NCBI GenBank assembly: GCA_023627715.1
Contig: JAMAHW010000083.1
Location: forward strand, 1 to 64,000
DNA length: 64,000 nucleotides
Reading direction: 5' to 3'
Origin: Periconia sp. R9002
Lineage: Eukaryota > Ascomycota > Dothideomycetes > Pleosporales > Periconiaceae
In this document: positions 33,849 through 45,110 of the stretch, one piece after another
Numbering within the stretch: the stretch's first letter is position 1
Layout: each line of letters starts with the position of its first letter
The notes under the pieces: generated by a model
Told to the model about the DNA's origin: nothing
The model's database searches: none
Seen by the model: only the letters and a program-made list of their open reading frames with translations
Made by a program: the position numbers and the translations under genes

Positions 33849-34981
33849 TTAGTAGCCAGGTGCCCTACTTGAACCCTTCAAACCCACAACACTCAACTGA
33901 AGGAAGTCTTTGTCTTCATCGATGCGCTTCCTCAGCTCTCCTTTCGCCAGCTCTTCGACATCCCATGCCGCCCATACAGTCTTACCATGAAGGAAAGCAG
34001 CTTCCTTTGACGCCATCCAGACGGCAAATGACGCAGGGAGATCAACTAATACGCAATAATAAGTCAGTGGGTGAAGATCAAGACTCAAGCAAGTATAATC
34101 GTACCTTCATCAAATGGAAGCATATCCTTCCCGATACCCAACGTCGTGAAAGTATCGTTATGAATAGTGCCTGGGTGCACGGAGATGACTTGCAATTGCT
34201 CACGGGGTACCTGGGCAGAGATGCCCTGCAAGAAGATTCCAGCGCTTGCTTTGCTTAACCAGTACGGAGCTAGGTTGACTGCTGCGGGATGATTTTGGAA
34301 GTGAACCACAGCACTGGTGACGTTGACAATAAACTTCTCACGCTGTTAGTTATGAACAGTAGTGAGTTTAACAAATTGCACCCGGTGAATATACCTTTTG
34401 CTTGGTCTCATTCTGTTTCGCGAAGGCTCTGGTCAAATACATGGCGCTCTTGACGTTGGCTTCCATAGCGGCCCACACCTCGTCCATGTCAAGCTCCAAC
34501 AGCGGGGTCACGCCCGCGAACTTAGCCGCCTGTGTTTCGAGTTAAACAAATGTGTGTAATAAACAAGATCTGCAAACATCAATTCACTTACATTCAAAAC
34601 CAAAACATCCACCTCCAACTTCTTATTAGCGAGATCCTCAAATACGGCTGCAATGCCGGACTTGTCCGTCACATCCAATTTGTAGCTCAGAAATTGGGTC
34701 GAACTACCCGCGTCTTTGGCACTTCGAGTGAGTTCCTCCACAGCAGCGTGAAGAACATCTTCCCTTCTGCCGGCGATGATAACATGGGATGCGGATGCGC
34801 GAGCGAACTGCAGTGCTGTGGCTTTGCCGATTCCTGTCCCGCCGCCGGTGATCAGGACGACGCGGTTTGCTTGGCTCAGCTCGGGTCGGGTGGGAGATAT
34901 GGCTGGGTAGGCTTTCTTGTGGGTGGTGGATGTGAAATCCGTCTGCATGGAGTCCTTAAGACCTTCGAATAGAGGATTCAT
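33849..34981 (-). CDS. short-chain dehydrogenase/reductase (classical SDR)
   Basis: Four exons (34981-34592, 34529-34395, 34342-34105, 34045-33849) join in frame to 319 residues. The NAD(P) motif TGGGTGIGKA is followed by AGRRED, and LDVTDKSG marks the adenine-ring site. The catalytic YxxxK is YWLSK, with the Ser in VTSAVVHF. HPGTIHND after the active site is a normal SDR feature. The substrate is unknown. TATA-like DNA lies about 110-125 bases upstream of the start. It converges on the reductase and its 5' end faces the Zn2Cys6 regulator, 428 bases apart, so the two may share control. Confidence 0.92.
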
Positions 34982-35409
34982 AGTGGTGAGATTTTGCGAA
35001 ATAAGTTTTTAGTGAATAAGGCAGACGAGTCTTGAAACGAATCTAAGAGCGATGTGCTGGCTTGGTACTCTCTCTTCCGTTCCATCTTCATTGTTTATAT
35101 ATATTTTGAATTCTAAGCTGCGTATTTCGTCCAAATAGAAGATGGGGGGATCCATTTTCGTTGCGGATACAAGGCCGCAGTACCGCAATGCTTCGAAAGC
35201 AATTTCCCCATACAATCTACTATTTTCAGCGTTGATGTCTGACAGAGGACCCCGTGGTTGCGGCAGCTAATCGCTTTCGGTTAGCGCCCGCAGCCTCCTG
35301 CCGCAATGCCGCCATCGTATCCGCATCTCTCCATCTGGTCTCTTTACTACCTTCGCTACTCTATCCCCGATAACCATACCGGCCAGTGAAATCGTCGAAG
35401 CTGTCTATC
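34982..35409. promoter_or_regulatory. divergent promoter region, SDR and Zn2Cys6 regulator
   Basis: A 428-base spacer separates the two start codons. On the SDR side a TATATATAAAC stretch lies at about 35093-35107. A CGG...CCG-like half-site pair occurs near 35255-35290, the type of element Zn2Cys6 proteins bind, but spacing was not tested. Confidence 0.4.
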
Positions 35410-36603
35410 ATGGATCCTATTGGGGTAAGAAGGTCATGCCGTCGCTGCAAGGAAGCAAAACGGAAATGTGACCGCGCTACACCATCATGCCTTCTTTGCA
35501 GGAGAAAGAAGCTAGAATGCGTCTACCCGCCCCGAAGGCCATCTTACTTCGTTCCTCTAGAAACGGAAAGCATTTCGTCCGTTCCGTTTTTTTCTGAAGA
35601 GGATTTGCTTGAATTGGAGGGGATCAGCAATGATCTCGCTCTCACTCAGTCGTTGCCTCTGGATGATCACCACCTCTTTACTACCAGCACATTCGACGTG
35701 TTAGGCAGTAGACACCGTGGAGCTTGGTTCTTGGACCCTGATTTTTTCAATATTAATCACACTTTGATAAAAATCCCCCCAGACCTCGATGTTAGTGACC
35801 TCGATGGCTGGGTCAAGCTCTTCCAACGTTGGATGGAAGATTGGGTTAAAACTCGCTGCAATCCATTTATACATCGCAAATTATATCACAACAGTCTACC
35901 TTCATGCCTACAAATCGCCTTCACGACCTATTCTGCATATGCCAATCGAACTCCGGACAATGCAGATACCATTCTCTCCATCGTGAATGACCAAGCAAAT
36001 GCATTGCTTTCGTTCGTCGACATGGAGAGAGATATTACATCTTGTTTGGTCAACGATCTCGCTCGCGTCCATGCGTTGCTATCTTATCAGATCATCGGCC
36101 TGTTCGACGGCGATATCCGCTCCCGATATCTCGCGGAGAAACGTATACCCCAAATGATGGTGCAACTGGATTCCACTCTCGAGAAGGCTCGTGATTTTGC
36201 AAGAGATCACATGGCATCCAATGAGGCTGCGCACTTTGCGTCAACGATCCCGCAACCTGCACAGTCTGATGAATCCCTATGGCAAGCGTGGATACTTACA
36301 GAGAGTGTGAGACGCACGTGGCTTATAAGTAATGGCATTATAATGGGATTCGAAACTTTGAAGAAGGGACTGGTGGCTTGTAGAGGCGACGTTAACATTA
36401 CTACTCGGGAAGGCCTGTGGTCAGCGAGATCGTCGTCCGAGTGGGCTAAGCTATGTGCGGAGAAGGATGTAAATTTTCTAGGACGTTTCGATAGCGAGCG
36501 TTTGCTTTCGATACCCGAGAAAGACGTTGATGAGATGGGAAGGATCATGGTGGAGATGACGTATGGGAAACAGAGGTATTCGCAATGGTTGCATGGCACG
36601 TGA
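35410..36603 (+). CDS. Zn(II)2Cys6 transcription factor
   Basis: This single-exon gene encodes 397 residues. The DNA-binding zinc cluster has Cys10, Cys13, Cys20, Cys27, Cys30 and Cys37 in RRSCRRCKEAKRKCDRATPS and after it, with the basic KRKC typical of Gal4-type proteins. The rest (from about residue 130) is helical and fits the fungal-specific regulatory region, with AWILTESVRRTWLI near residue 300 as often seen. The ATG at 35410 is used. The frame is open back to 35386 but has only GTG there. It is the only regulator near the P450-SDR group, so it may control it. This is inference from position. Confidence 0.9.
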   Translation: MDPIGVRRSCRRCKEAKRKCDRATPSCLLCRRKKLECVYPPRRPSYFVPLETESISSVPFFSEEDLLELEGISNDLALTQSLPLDDHHLFTTSTFDVLGSRHRGAWFLDPDFFNINHTLIKIPPDLDVSDLDGWVKLFQRWMEDWVKTRCNPFIHRKLYHNSLPSCLQIAFTTYSAYANRTPDNADTILSIVNDQANALLSFVDMERDITSCLVNDLARVHALLSYQIIGLFDGDIRSRYLAEKRIPQMMVQLDSTLEKARDFARDHMASNEAAHFASTIPQPAQSDESLWQAWILTESVRRTWLISNGIIMGFETLKKGLVACRGDVNITTREGLWSARSSSEWAKLCAEKDVNFLGRFDSERLLSIPEKDVDEMGRIMVEMTYGKQRYSQWLHGT

Positions 36604-36894
36604 TGCCTGGCCACACCCTCGAGTAAATTGGTGTGAGATGCATTTTGGTTTTATCGTTTTTGATACCATGATTTTCTGCATGATGGAATGCTAAAATCTG
36701 TTTTTATCGCCATCGTTCAATCTCTGTGGCTAATCATACATGTATATACGCCGAACACTCTAATGGATGACATGTTTTGGTATTTTACACAAACATGCAG
36801 AATCCATGCAAAAATGCTCACTTTCCGCCTCGCGCTCGATTGCCAGTTGCCACCCAGCGAAGTGCTCCCATACTCTTCCTTCATACGTAAACAG

Positions 36895-39079
36895 TCATCT
36901 TTGGCTATCGGTCAACGCTATCGCTAGTCCTTCAAGTTCATACGCGCTGTTGACTGTTGGTTTTTCCAGTGGCGGAGACGAAGCAACCCACTCCACTTTA
37001 ATAGCCTCATCCTTGCTCAGCTTCACGCCTTGGTGCCACAGTTCAAAACAAATGTCAGCTGGGCCGATATTGACCTTCACAACGAATTCAATACGATGAT
37101 ACTTCTTCCCCGAATTCCAGAAATGCCGGTTTTTGAGTTTGAAATTTTCGAGAGGTATACTGCTGAAATCTGATTGCACTTTGCATATTGAGCGACATGC
37201 TATTTGATGTCAGCGTTTTGTCTGATATTAGGACGAGTTCTCCAAACGAACCGGAATTTTGTACAGAAGGAAGCATTTCTAGGTCTGCATCCGAGCAAAT
37301 GATGTCTGTAGGATATGCACGTCGAGGATTTGGGTCCGCGGCTGTAGCAGGCGAACACTTCCGCGCAAAGCTGCGAACAATGGGGTGGTCGCTACTAACT
37401 GGCTCTCCCTAGCACAATTAGCATATGCGATGTGAATGCAGATGGAGCTGCGTGAGGTACCTTCTTTATGAACCAGTCGACCCAATCATGGATATATAAT
37501 TTTCCATCGAACGGGTCTTTTTCTGCTGGAAGCCCAAAATGATCTGAATTGTTTGGATCATACAACACTTTACACCGGAGTCCATAGGAAGCTCTACAGC
37601 AGCGCCATCCCAGAACAGATTGGCCGCTTTTTAATTTTTGTACCCTGTCCGCTACGTTCCCCACGCATACAACCATCTGAGGATTAGGAGCTACGCGGAT
37701 CTGAATGGAGGTAGCATTTGGGCGAGGCGAGTTGTTTTTGCCGTACCGTACGCGCAACTGGTCACGCACATAGGCATTGTTCCCCAGACCACCACTCAGA
37801 ATCATGTGGGCTACCTGGTCGTGTGGGAATTTTTGTTGTAGTTTAGATAGCTGACTATCGATCATTGCGCTGATTTTGTCAATCTGGGCGTCGAAGAATG
37901 GTCGGAGGTCGTCTCTCTTGAACACCATTTCTCCCGCGCGGATTCCGAACCGAGGGTTATTGTATGCGCGATCAAGTTTTGGTATGCGCACGAAAAAGAG
38001 GTCAGTCTCCGAGTCTGATTCATCAATCCCATAGCTGCACTTTGCATTCTGGTATTCCTTGCAGACACGCATATCCCACGCTGTCTCCACAAGATCATCA
38101 AGCATAAGTGGTGAGTCTCGGTTTGCCTGCTCAAGACGTTCGAGAACTGTATCCTCGAAGAGATTGTCAACTTCGGTGGAACCAACAGTCGCGCCGAAAA
38201 CCACGTCCATCTGCTGCAACTTTAGCGAGCCATCGATGCTGCCTGTATCCTTCACGCGAAAAACCGACAAATCCGTTGTTCCTCCGCCAATGTCACAGAC
38301 TAGAAGTATTTCATCCTCCTTGAAAATCGCAGGTGTGTTCCTTGCCGTGTACACAGCAGCGGCCTCGGCCTCAGTCAAACCGATTGTAGCTATGTGTGAC
38401 GGGTGTGCGCCGAAGCCAGCTTTGGCGATAATTCTGCGGTATCGTTCCACGGTGCTGGGTTGCCACGTAGTCGGCACAGAAAAGATGAACTCGATTTTCG
38501 CGTCTTCCCAGCGACTGGCCAGGTCGGATTTGAGTCTCGTCTCGATGCAGCGATATAGGAACTGGAAGTAGTGAGTATAACTAACACCGTCAGCTTCTGC
38601 GCAGAAATGACAGCGTGATGGCATACCAGTCTTCCACTTGTTGCAATGACGGAACAGTCGTTTGGTCATGCGCATTTTTCCGTCTATCGTCCAAACGATC
38701 TTCATCAAGGTATATTTTGAACCATTCGCGGATTTCCCCTTCGTGGTCGTCTTGCTTTTGGAGAGTTTCGGCGGAAAACCCCCACGAAGACGGGACGGAG
38801 CTCCCGCGCGGATACACCAACAGAGATGGAACCTATACAGTGTCAAATGAGGTCATGGATAATGAAACCAATAAGCGCACTTTGTTCTCATTTGCCATCA
38901 TCCTTCCTGGCCATCGTTGGATGTATCTCACTTCTGTTGATCCAGTAGCCACATTACAATATGCGACTCCGGTACCTTTTGACGAAACATTAAATGCAAG
39001 ATCGTTCTAGGCAGTGCGGCACCCACATACATGTCATGCCAAAGTCGACAGATATCACCATATCCGGTCTGCCCTCCAT
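36895..39079 (-). CDS. Hsp70-like / actin-fold ATPase
   Basis: Six exons (39079-39031, 38975-38881, 38832-38627, 38580-37461, 37408-37252, 37199-36895) give 643 residues. All phases close. The actin-like nucleotide-binding fold shows a phosphate-1 loop DFGMTCTGVAY, a phosphate-2 loop VCDIGGGTTDLSVF and an adenosine motif ILSGGLGNNAYVRDQL. The family is a fungal Hsp70 relative without the usual peptide-binding C-terminal domain. Instead it ends in a region like NRHFWNSGKKYHRIEFVVKV. Its biology is poorly known. These proteins are common in expanded, variable families in Pezizomycotina. The fifth intron uses a GTTCGT donor, chosen because it keeps the frame. It faces the membrane protein gene at 39.9 kb across an 845-base spacer. 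Confidence 0.85.
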
Positions 39080-39924
39080 CTTGACTCAAAAGCAAAAAAG
39101 AATCGGGATGAAAGTGTCGAGTCGAAGTGGCAAATGTGATGTTGAGGTTGGATGAGCTACAAGGGAATCGAGATACCAGGAACTAGGTCGGCTACAGCCT
39201 CATGAACGAGGATCTTTCTAATGATCAAAAAGTCTAGCCTTGCCCCACGTATGGGCTGGTGGTCACCGAACTAGAATAGACACATAAACTTTGCTATAAC
39301 AAACATAGTTAGTTGTTGGGCTTGATTGGTCGTCAGAATGCATCTGGGCTGTGTTCGAATGGGCCCTTTCAATATTTGCTGGGCTAGAGCTAGCTATAAT
39401 CCCGAAACGCGCCCCAGTGGCGGAATGGCCCCCAATCCTCACTCCGCAAGCGCACTTCTAAAACGTCTGATTTACACTAATTCTGATATTATCAAAGTGA
39501 GATATGTGCCCCGAACCATTATTCAGCATGCTTTCGTGAGAACATGCCATCATTAATGCACAGATCCTGCGCTATAGCATAACTTGCATCTCGCATGCGG
39601 CATAACGTTAGTTACACGTGCTACCAGGGGTAAAATGTTGAGGTTCTGTCAGTTTGTACCTCGCCGGACTTGGTATTTAGCTCGCTTTTTGCTCATCAGT
39701 AAATAGATAAACGAACCGTGCTGTCGGCTGTGCACGACCACGCGACGTTTGTGGGCGAAAATCCTACATAATGACTCAGTGAACTTACGCGGCAACACCG
39801 TTTGCTGGGTTAACAATTCGTTGCATCTCCTTCAGAAAAGTTCCAGAAGCTCAGGCTGTCTGGTATTCAACTAGCAACAGCCCCAACATCCTTTTCCAAC
39901 CGCTTCACGTTGAATACATCGATC
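39080..39924. promoter_or_regulatory. divergent promoter region, Hsp70-like ATPase and membrane protein
   Basis: An 845-base spacer lies between two genes that point away from each other. It is AT-rich in the middle. No coding frame is convincing and no specific site could be named. Confidence 0.4.
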
Positions 39925-40920
39925 ATGCCGGAATCAGCATCCGCATCGCCCTTTCCGAGCCCCTCGGATGCGACGCACACGAACAGTTCTTCCAGCGGAC
40001 TTGCTGCCGGTCCGGTGGCGGGAATCGCAATTGGTTGTCTCGTTATCGGGATAATTCTGGCATCGATCGGAGCGTTCTTGATCCAACGACGAAGAAGAAA
40101 GCATCGCCCAACGACACTTACCCAGAATCACTTACCACCCAAGGCTACCGCGGAACATGGGATGAACGACATACCACCCAAAACTATGAGTGCAAAAAGC
40201 CTCGACTTCCTCCCGCAGCCAGTCGAAGACGCTGTCATCGCTTTCGAGGCGTCCAAATTTCGAGACGATATCAAAAACCACGTACAGACATACTATACAC
40301 TACAGAACACGCAAACCCAGATTGATGAGCCAATTTTGAATGAGCTTGGTACGGCTTTGGGCGTGTCGACGAGCTATGTCGCAAAGCTTCTCGCGAACCC
40401 AGCAACGCTAGACGATACACTTCGGTACTACATTGCTTGGACTATTATTTCGAAAAACCAAAGCCTCCTCCCCAAAAGTCTCGTGGATACAATCCGTGGT
40501 GGTACTAGCGAAAAGAATCTTGAGCTATTCAGCAAATGGAAGGTTCTCACGGGTGTATTGCTCGAAGAGAGCTACAAGAAGAACCCGGAGGATATCAAGA
40601 AAGCTACACAAAACGACATCAAACTTCCCATTGAAATGGACAGAGTGCTGAAAACCTTCGTTTCGCGCGACGTGGACGATGCTAAGCGCCATCGGAACTT
40701 GAAGCTGATCATTGGACGCGCCGAAAAGCTAGAGGCTCTCCTCTTTTCTCAGCCTGGGTCATTCGAATTCAGATTCAATGAGAGAAAGAGCTCAAGTATG
40801 GTTGTTTTTCCTTCTTTGGTACAGGTCATCGATGACGATGCGCACGTGCTCATGCCTCCGCGAACCTTATGGGCGGCCGAGTTCTCAGATGTTGGGGAAC
40901 TGCGATGGAATAATCCATAG
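39925..40920 (+). CDS. single-pass membrane protein of unknown function
   Basis: This single exon encodes 331 residues. I do not recognise a named family. A Ser/Thr/Pro-rich N-terminal stretch of ~25 residues precedes one hydrophobic segment (GPVAGIAIGCLVIGIILASI, about residues 27-55), then a stop-transfer RRRRK. This fits a type I or signal-anchor topology with a small outside part and a ~270-residue cytoplasmic domain. The latter is mostly helical (YYTLQNTQTQIDEPILNELG) and ends with a beta-rich region, FEFRFNERKSSSMVVF. The ATG at 39925 is used. The open frame begins upstream only with TTG. The layout resembles fungal stress-sensor or cell-surface proteins, but the role is unknown. Confidence 0.72.
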   Translation: MPESASASPFPSPSDATHTNSSSSGLAAGPVAGIAIGCLVIGIILASIGAFLIQRRRRKHRPTTLTQNHLPPKATAEHGMNDIPPKTMSAKSLDFLPQPVEDAVIAFEASKFRDDIKNHVQTYYTLQNTQTQIDEPILNELGTALGVSTSYVAKLLANPATLDDTLRYYIAWTIISKNQSLLPKSLVDTIRGGTSEKNLELFSKWKVLTGVLLEESYKKNPEDIKKATQNDIKLPIEMDRVLKTFVSRDVDDAKRHRNLKLIIGRAEKLEALLFSQPGSFEFRFNERKSSSMVVFPSLVQVIDDDAHVLMPPRTLWAAEFSDVGELRWNNP

Positions 40921-42025
40921 CCTATTGAGGCTTTCTATCAAACGTGTAGAAAGATTACGAATAATGTCTATTCGTTGAGGCTTCGCCCGCTCTGGCATCT
41001 ACATATGCACGGACCGTATCTACATGATTACGAAGTCTTTGTATGACACCTCACCGCAACCAATTTGAAGTAAAGTACCAGATGATATCATTAAAGGAAT
41101 TACGCACCATTTACCGCAAGAAAATTGTGAGCGGTAACTGCGAGCTGTGATATAAGGGATGAAGACTACTTAGGGCGAGATTGGGGGCTGTTTTTCATCA
41201 GAATCCCCCATTCATGCGCAATCTTAATTTTATAGCTATTTGCTACGTAATATAGTCCAAAAAGGCAAAATAGCTCCATGTTTTTTTTAGACTAAATATC
41301 AATAAATGGGGCCACTAACTTGTGATCGTTCCAATTGGCCAATATCTATCTGAGACCTCCTAATCAGGGAAACTGCCGAGAGTGAGAAACGAATCCTTCA
41401 GAGTTCGGTTTTAACGGATCAAAAGCTACAATCCGTGACAATGCAAGCAAGGCAAATGCTACACTCACCTTATTACAACGGGATCAGCTGCGGAATCGGG
41501 AATTCCAAGAGGATGTAACGCAGAAGTTGACTCAGCCTGCTGCCTAACGTTATGTAAGTACCTTGCTCAGCTTGTGGGCTAATACTCTAGCTAGGTATCA
41601 GTGCTGCTCTAATCATTCAATTTCGCAAGGTTACCGCCCCTGCTTGCATTCTGGATCTAGTTGCTATCTAGCGGCGTCGTATGATTGGTTTTCCCATCCG
41701 TCTGACAGTGGCTGCTAGCCTATATCGGTGATTCATTCCTACACTCAGCGTTTCTGAGAATTGGAGCCTGGTGACAAGACAAGCGAAGGAATATCATTGA
41801 GGCACAGCCCATCCTCGCGGCACGCCAGAATGTGGCGTGGGATGTTTCGAGTCCAGTCTAAGTTCGAGGTGGCTGCGAGGTACATGCCAACCAGCCCCAG
41901 GTCCCACATTTGTCTTTCCCAAATGCCGGAACCCCCCACTAACAAACTCTAAACTCTGGTGGCAAGATTATACTACACAGTGGTCTTCCTATTCTCTGGG
42001 AAGCTTTGTTTTCCATCCACGCACC
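40921..42025. other. intergenic, nothing recognised
   Basis: 1.1 kb with mixed composition and short unsupported frames only. Confidence 0.5.
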
Positions 42026-43131
42026 ATGGATCCTTTCACCGCAGCAGGAAGTATTCCATTTGCCGGGATTGCTAGCTGCTTCAAGCTCGCAGAATTTGCT
42101 GTTAGCCTCGCAGATGTCGGTCCCGAAAGTCAAGTCTTTATCCGGTTGATTCAAATCGTTCGAATAGACTTGTTAGAAACAGAGCGGTTGCTATCAACTC
42201 CATTCATCAGAGAAAGGCTGGAAAGAATCCCGCACAAGTTAGAATGGGCCAGAAGCGCAATCCACAACACCAAATTTGCTCTTAACGAGATAGGCAAACT
42301 AGTAGAAAATGCTCGAGTCGAGAAACAGGCTAAAGGAACTGTGCAGTTCTCAACCAGAGTCCGCTGGGTTCTACAGGATCACAGCAAGATAATGAACAGG
42401 CAAACTGAATTGTCTGCTTGTCACCAGCAGCTTTCAAATGTGCTACAGCAATTGGCCCCATTAGAACTCCATTCTACCCAGCTTACATCGTTGTCGACTG
42501 AACACGACAAACCATATCACGCTGTTATTGCGCCGCGACAAAGGAGGAAAAGCCACCTGTCAAAGCAGAAGTCAATGAGCAATATCACCGGTCCACCAAA
42601 TTATGGTAGAGTAAAACCGAGTAAATTTCGATTCAACTATCTCGCTAACTGGAATCAGACAAAATTGAGAAACCTGCAATTGGTGTCACCATGAAAGGGT
42701 TTCATACAGATGGCAAACCCGATGAGCAAAAGCCTCCAGATGGTTTACAACCACCGATTCTGAACATATCAGAGGTGGATGACTCTAACAACACCCGTCC
42801 CGGAATCCGATACACCCAGTCCATGCCGTCTACGACTTCGTCTATTACAACCCCCCTTAACCCACCTCCGCCATACACTTCGGTCGAAAATCTACTAGAG
42901 GTATTCACCATGTCTCATCCCGTACGACAACCGGCAACCGAATTTCAACCCACCACGACCAATGTCGCGGAGCTCTCTGCATCCGACTGGGAAACGGAAA
43001 GCACTACTACTACTCGAGCAGCGGGATCTACCGAGAGTTTAACCTTGCCAGATTCGAATGGTGGGAGGCATACTGTGTCGCCTTTGTCTAGGACCGGTCC
43101 AAGGTTTCGATCGCGTAGTGCGAGGGGTTGA
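42026..43131 (+). CDS. fungal N-terminal-domain protein with disordered tail
   Basis: Two exons (42026-42605 and 42659-43131) join in frame to 350 residues. The first ~155 residues start MDPFTAAGSIPFAGIASCFK and form an all-helical bundle of the kind at the N-terminus of fungal NLR-like (STAND) and ankyrin proteins, such as LLETERLLSTPFIRERLERI and WARSAIHNTKFALNEIGKLV. The remaining ~195 residues are Ser/Thr/Pro-rich and probably disordered. There is no NACHT, NB-ARC or repeat domain, so the protein has only the signalling-type end. It could be an adaptor or a truncated derivative of a larger gene. The start is the ATG of the conserved MDP... opening. Confidence 0.65.
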
Positions 43132-44174
43132 TATGCAGTACACTGCCAGGCGCCAAGCTTAATTTATAACAAGCCTTCGCCGTATTACCCGAAGGTCTAA
43201 ATATCAACCAGATGTAAGCACGCCAATTTTAGTATTGCACAGTTCCATCCTACCCGGAAAGTCTGAGTCGACTACTAGACGAAATGCCGCAGAGCCAACA
43301 TACTTCCATCACCATTCCGCATTCTGACTGAGCGAACTCTCCAAACCCATATCTGAATATGAATCGGTCACTTCCTCTTCTAGGCCGAACACACTCTTGC
43401 GGGGCACGGACTAACATTTATTGTCATATGAAGTTCATGTTCTGACAAGCATACGCGAGATGGATGCACCTTCGGATAGAGACAGTAGTCATCCAAGCGC
43501 ATACGGATGACATGCGGAATGAAGCTACAATATAACAGCTGGGGCAACGACTTTGGGACAACATCTTAACTCTGACTGCAACTTCACTCTCCTGAAGAAA
43601 AGAAGCGAAAACAGTCTTCAAACTGCCTTCACGCCAGGGGCTACAATCCCAGAAAAAGTAATCGCTGTTCGCGATGCGATTTACCTCGTCTTTGGGATTT
43701 ATCATCCCCATACCAATTATGCGAGTTGCCGATGCCCACAAACCGCTGCAGCAATCCGCCGCCTTTGCCGCGGATGCATTTCCGGACTCATCTACACCCT
43801 GCTGCTTGTATTGAACACTCATGATCGCCCCCGTCGTTGCCAAACGAACAGCGCAGATTTCGCAAGAATCGCGAATCGCCTAGTTTCAGAGTATATTAAT
43901 TCACCTTTGGGGATGGATTGGCGAGGACAATAACAGAATTTGACATACGTTGCTCTGAGCATCGTCCTCTCGCCTATTGGAGATCATCGCGTATTTCAGG
44001 GGTCATTATTTATATATAGAAATTCATTGGTTTCTTTTTTATACTTATGTTCATACGTGCCATTAAAACTGATTCTGCGAGAGCTAATTGATACACTTGT
44101 TCCGCTGAGATATGTGTTCGTGGTTTCATTATTGTATTCATCTTATTATACGTCCCGAAAGGGGAATATTACTA
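43132..44174. other. intergenic, one doubtful 133-codon frame
   Basis: On the minus strand 43822-43424 is open from an ATG (MSVQYKQQGVDESGNASAAK...). It has no domain and no splice support, and its C-terminal part looks non-coding, so it is not called. It might be the 3' exon of something unrecognised. Confidence 0.4.
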
Positions 44175-44683
44175 CTAATTATCGGCATCGGCACCGCACT
44201 CCGTCAAATCAGAACAAAGAGTAGTTTCCGCCGTGCGGAACTGGTCGCAAATCATTGGAAGAGGTCCAACGCAGCCAATAGTCATGTTGCCCTGCAATCC
44301 GGCGCTATACACTTCATATCAGCAATTGCAAGTGAATAATTATGGAGGGGGTACACTTACACATCCGACGTCTGATGCACAAGCGCAAGTTTGAAGCGGC
44401 CATATGCGACTCTTTCAATGTAGCGGAAGAAGTATTCCTTCTTGTCGCAGTAGTAGAATTTGGGGTCGTTGACATCGGGGTTGGCGTCTAGGCCGGTCGT
44501 GCACGCCGTTGTTTCGCCGGTGGCATCGAGGTTCAATGTGAAGGACATCCAAGCGACAGAATCATCGCTGTTGCGACGGAGGGCAAAATTGCTGGCTGAT
44601 ACGTGTTCAGTGCTTGCGCGTGGGACGAGAGGACTGGCGATGCTGGAGGCCGCGAAAAGAGTAGCGAGGGTGAGGAATTGCAT
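44175..44683 (-). CDS. small secreted cysteine-rich protein, Alt a 1-like (AA1-like) domain
   Basis: Two exons (44683-44361 and 44304-44175) give 150 residues. The N-terminus MQFLTLATLFAASSIASPL is a clear signal peptide followed by a Val-Pro-Arg stretch. Six cysteines are present, enough for three disulfides. The spacing and motifs (SFTLNLDATGETTAC, PKFYYCDKKEYFF, RFKLALVHQTSD, GNMTIGC...MICDQ) match the Alt a 1 / AA1-like beta-barrel family of secreted fungal proteins. Members are allergens or plant-interaction proteins. The intron has GTAAGT, a GCTGAT branch and TAG. Without splicing the protein would stop one codon after the donor, losing four of the six cysteines. A TATA-like element lies about 50 bases upstream. 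Confidence 0.78.
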
Positions 44684-44731
44684 TTTGATGGAGATTACGA
44701 TGTAGGATTTGCGGAATGACTTTGTTGTAGT

Positions 44732-44742
44732 GATATATATTA
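44732..44742 (-). promoter_or_regulatory. TATA-like element of the Alt a 1-like gene
   Basis: TAATATATATC on the minus strand, 49-59 bases before the ATG. Position and composition fit a TATA box, though in fungi the distance varies. Confidence 0.45.
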
Positions 44743-44829
44743 AACAAAACTTAGTGTATACAGCAGATAATGAGATAATAGAATAGCCATCATAAGGAAA
44801 ACGATAGTTGTCTATTTATCTACCTTTTT

Positions 44830-45110
44830 CTCCTAGAAGCAACACTTCCTCTTACCATCCAATTCGCCGAAAGGGACCGTAGGGCGAGTAGCGCATTAGG
44901 AACAATAACCGAAATGGTCCACAACGGCATAATAGCGCCGCCTAAATTTGGAGTAGCATCAAGCTTAATCCTAAACGAATTAGACATAGGCCCAAAGCAT
45001 GACGTAGAATTAATTAACGTTACAACTCCAATAAAGTAGGCAATAAAGTTATTCTGGAAAAGTATGATAGACCCACTAACACCTACAGAAGTGGTTGAAC
45101 GTTCATAACG
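44830..45110 (-). pseudogene. possible remnant of a multi-pass membrane protein gene
   Basis: On the minus strand a ~90-codon frame is open between a TGA and a stop near 44830 but has no start. It reads SIILFQNNFIAYFIGVVTLI... GGAIMPLWTISVIVPNALLA. Two hydrophobic segments with polar loops and a terminal RRKR look like real protein. I recognise no family with certainty. It may be the last exon of a decayed gene, or chance. Confidence 0.3.

Noticed and set aside
43424..43822. 133-codon minus-strand frame as a gene
   Set aside because: No family, no intron or promoter support, and a C-terminus of non-coding character. Noted under the intergenic entry.
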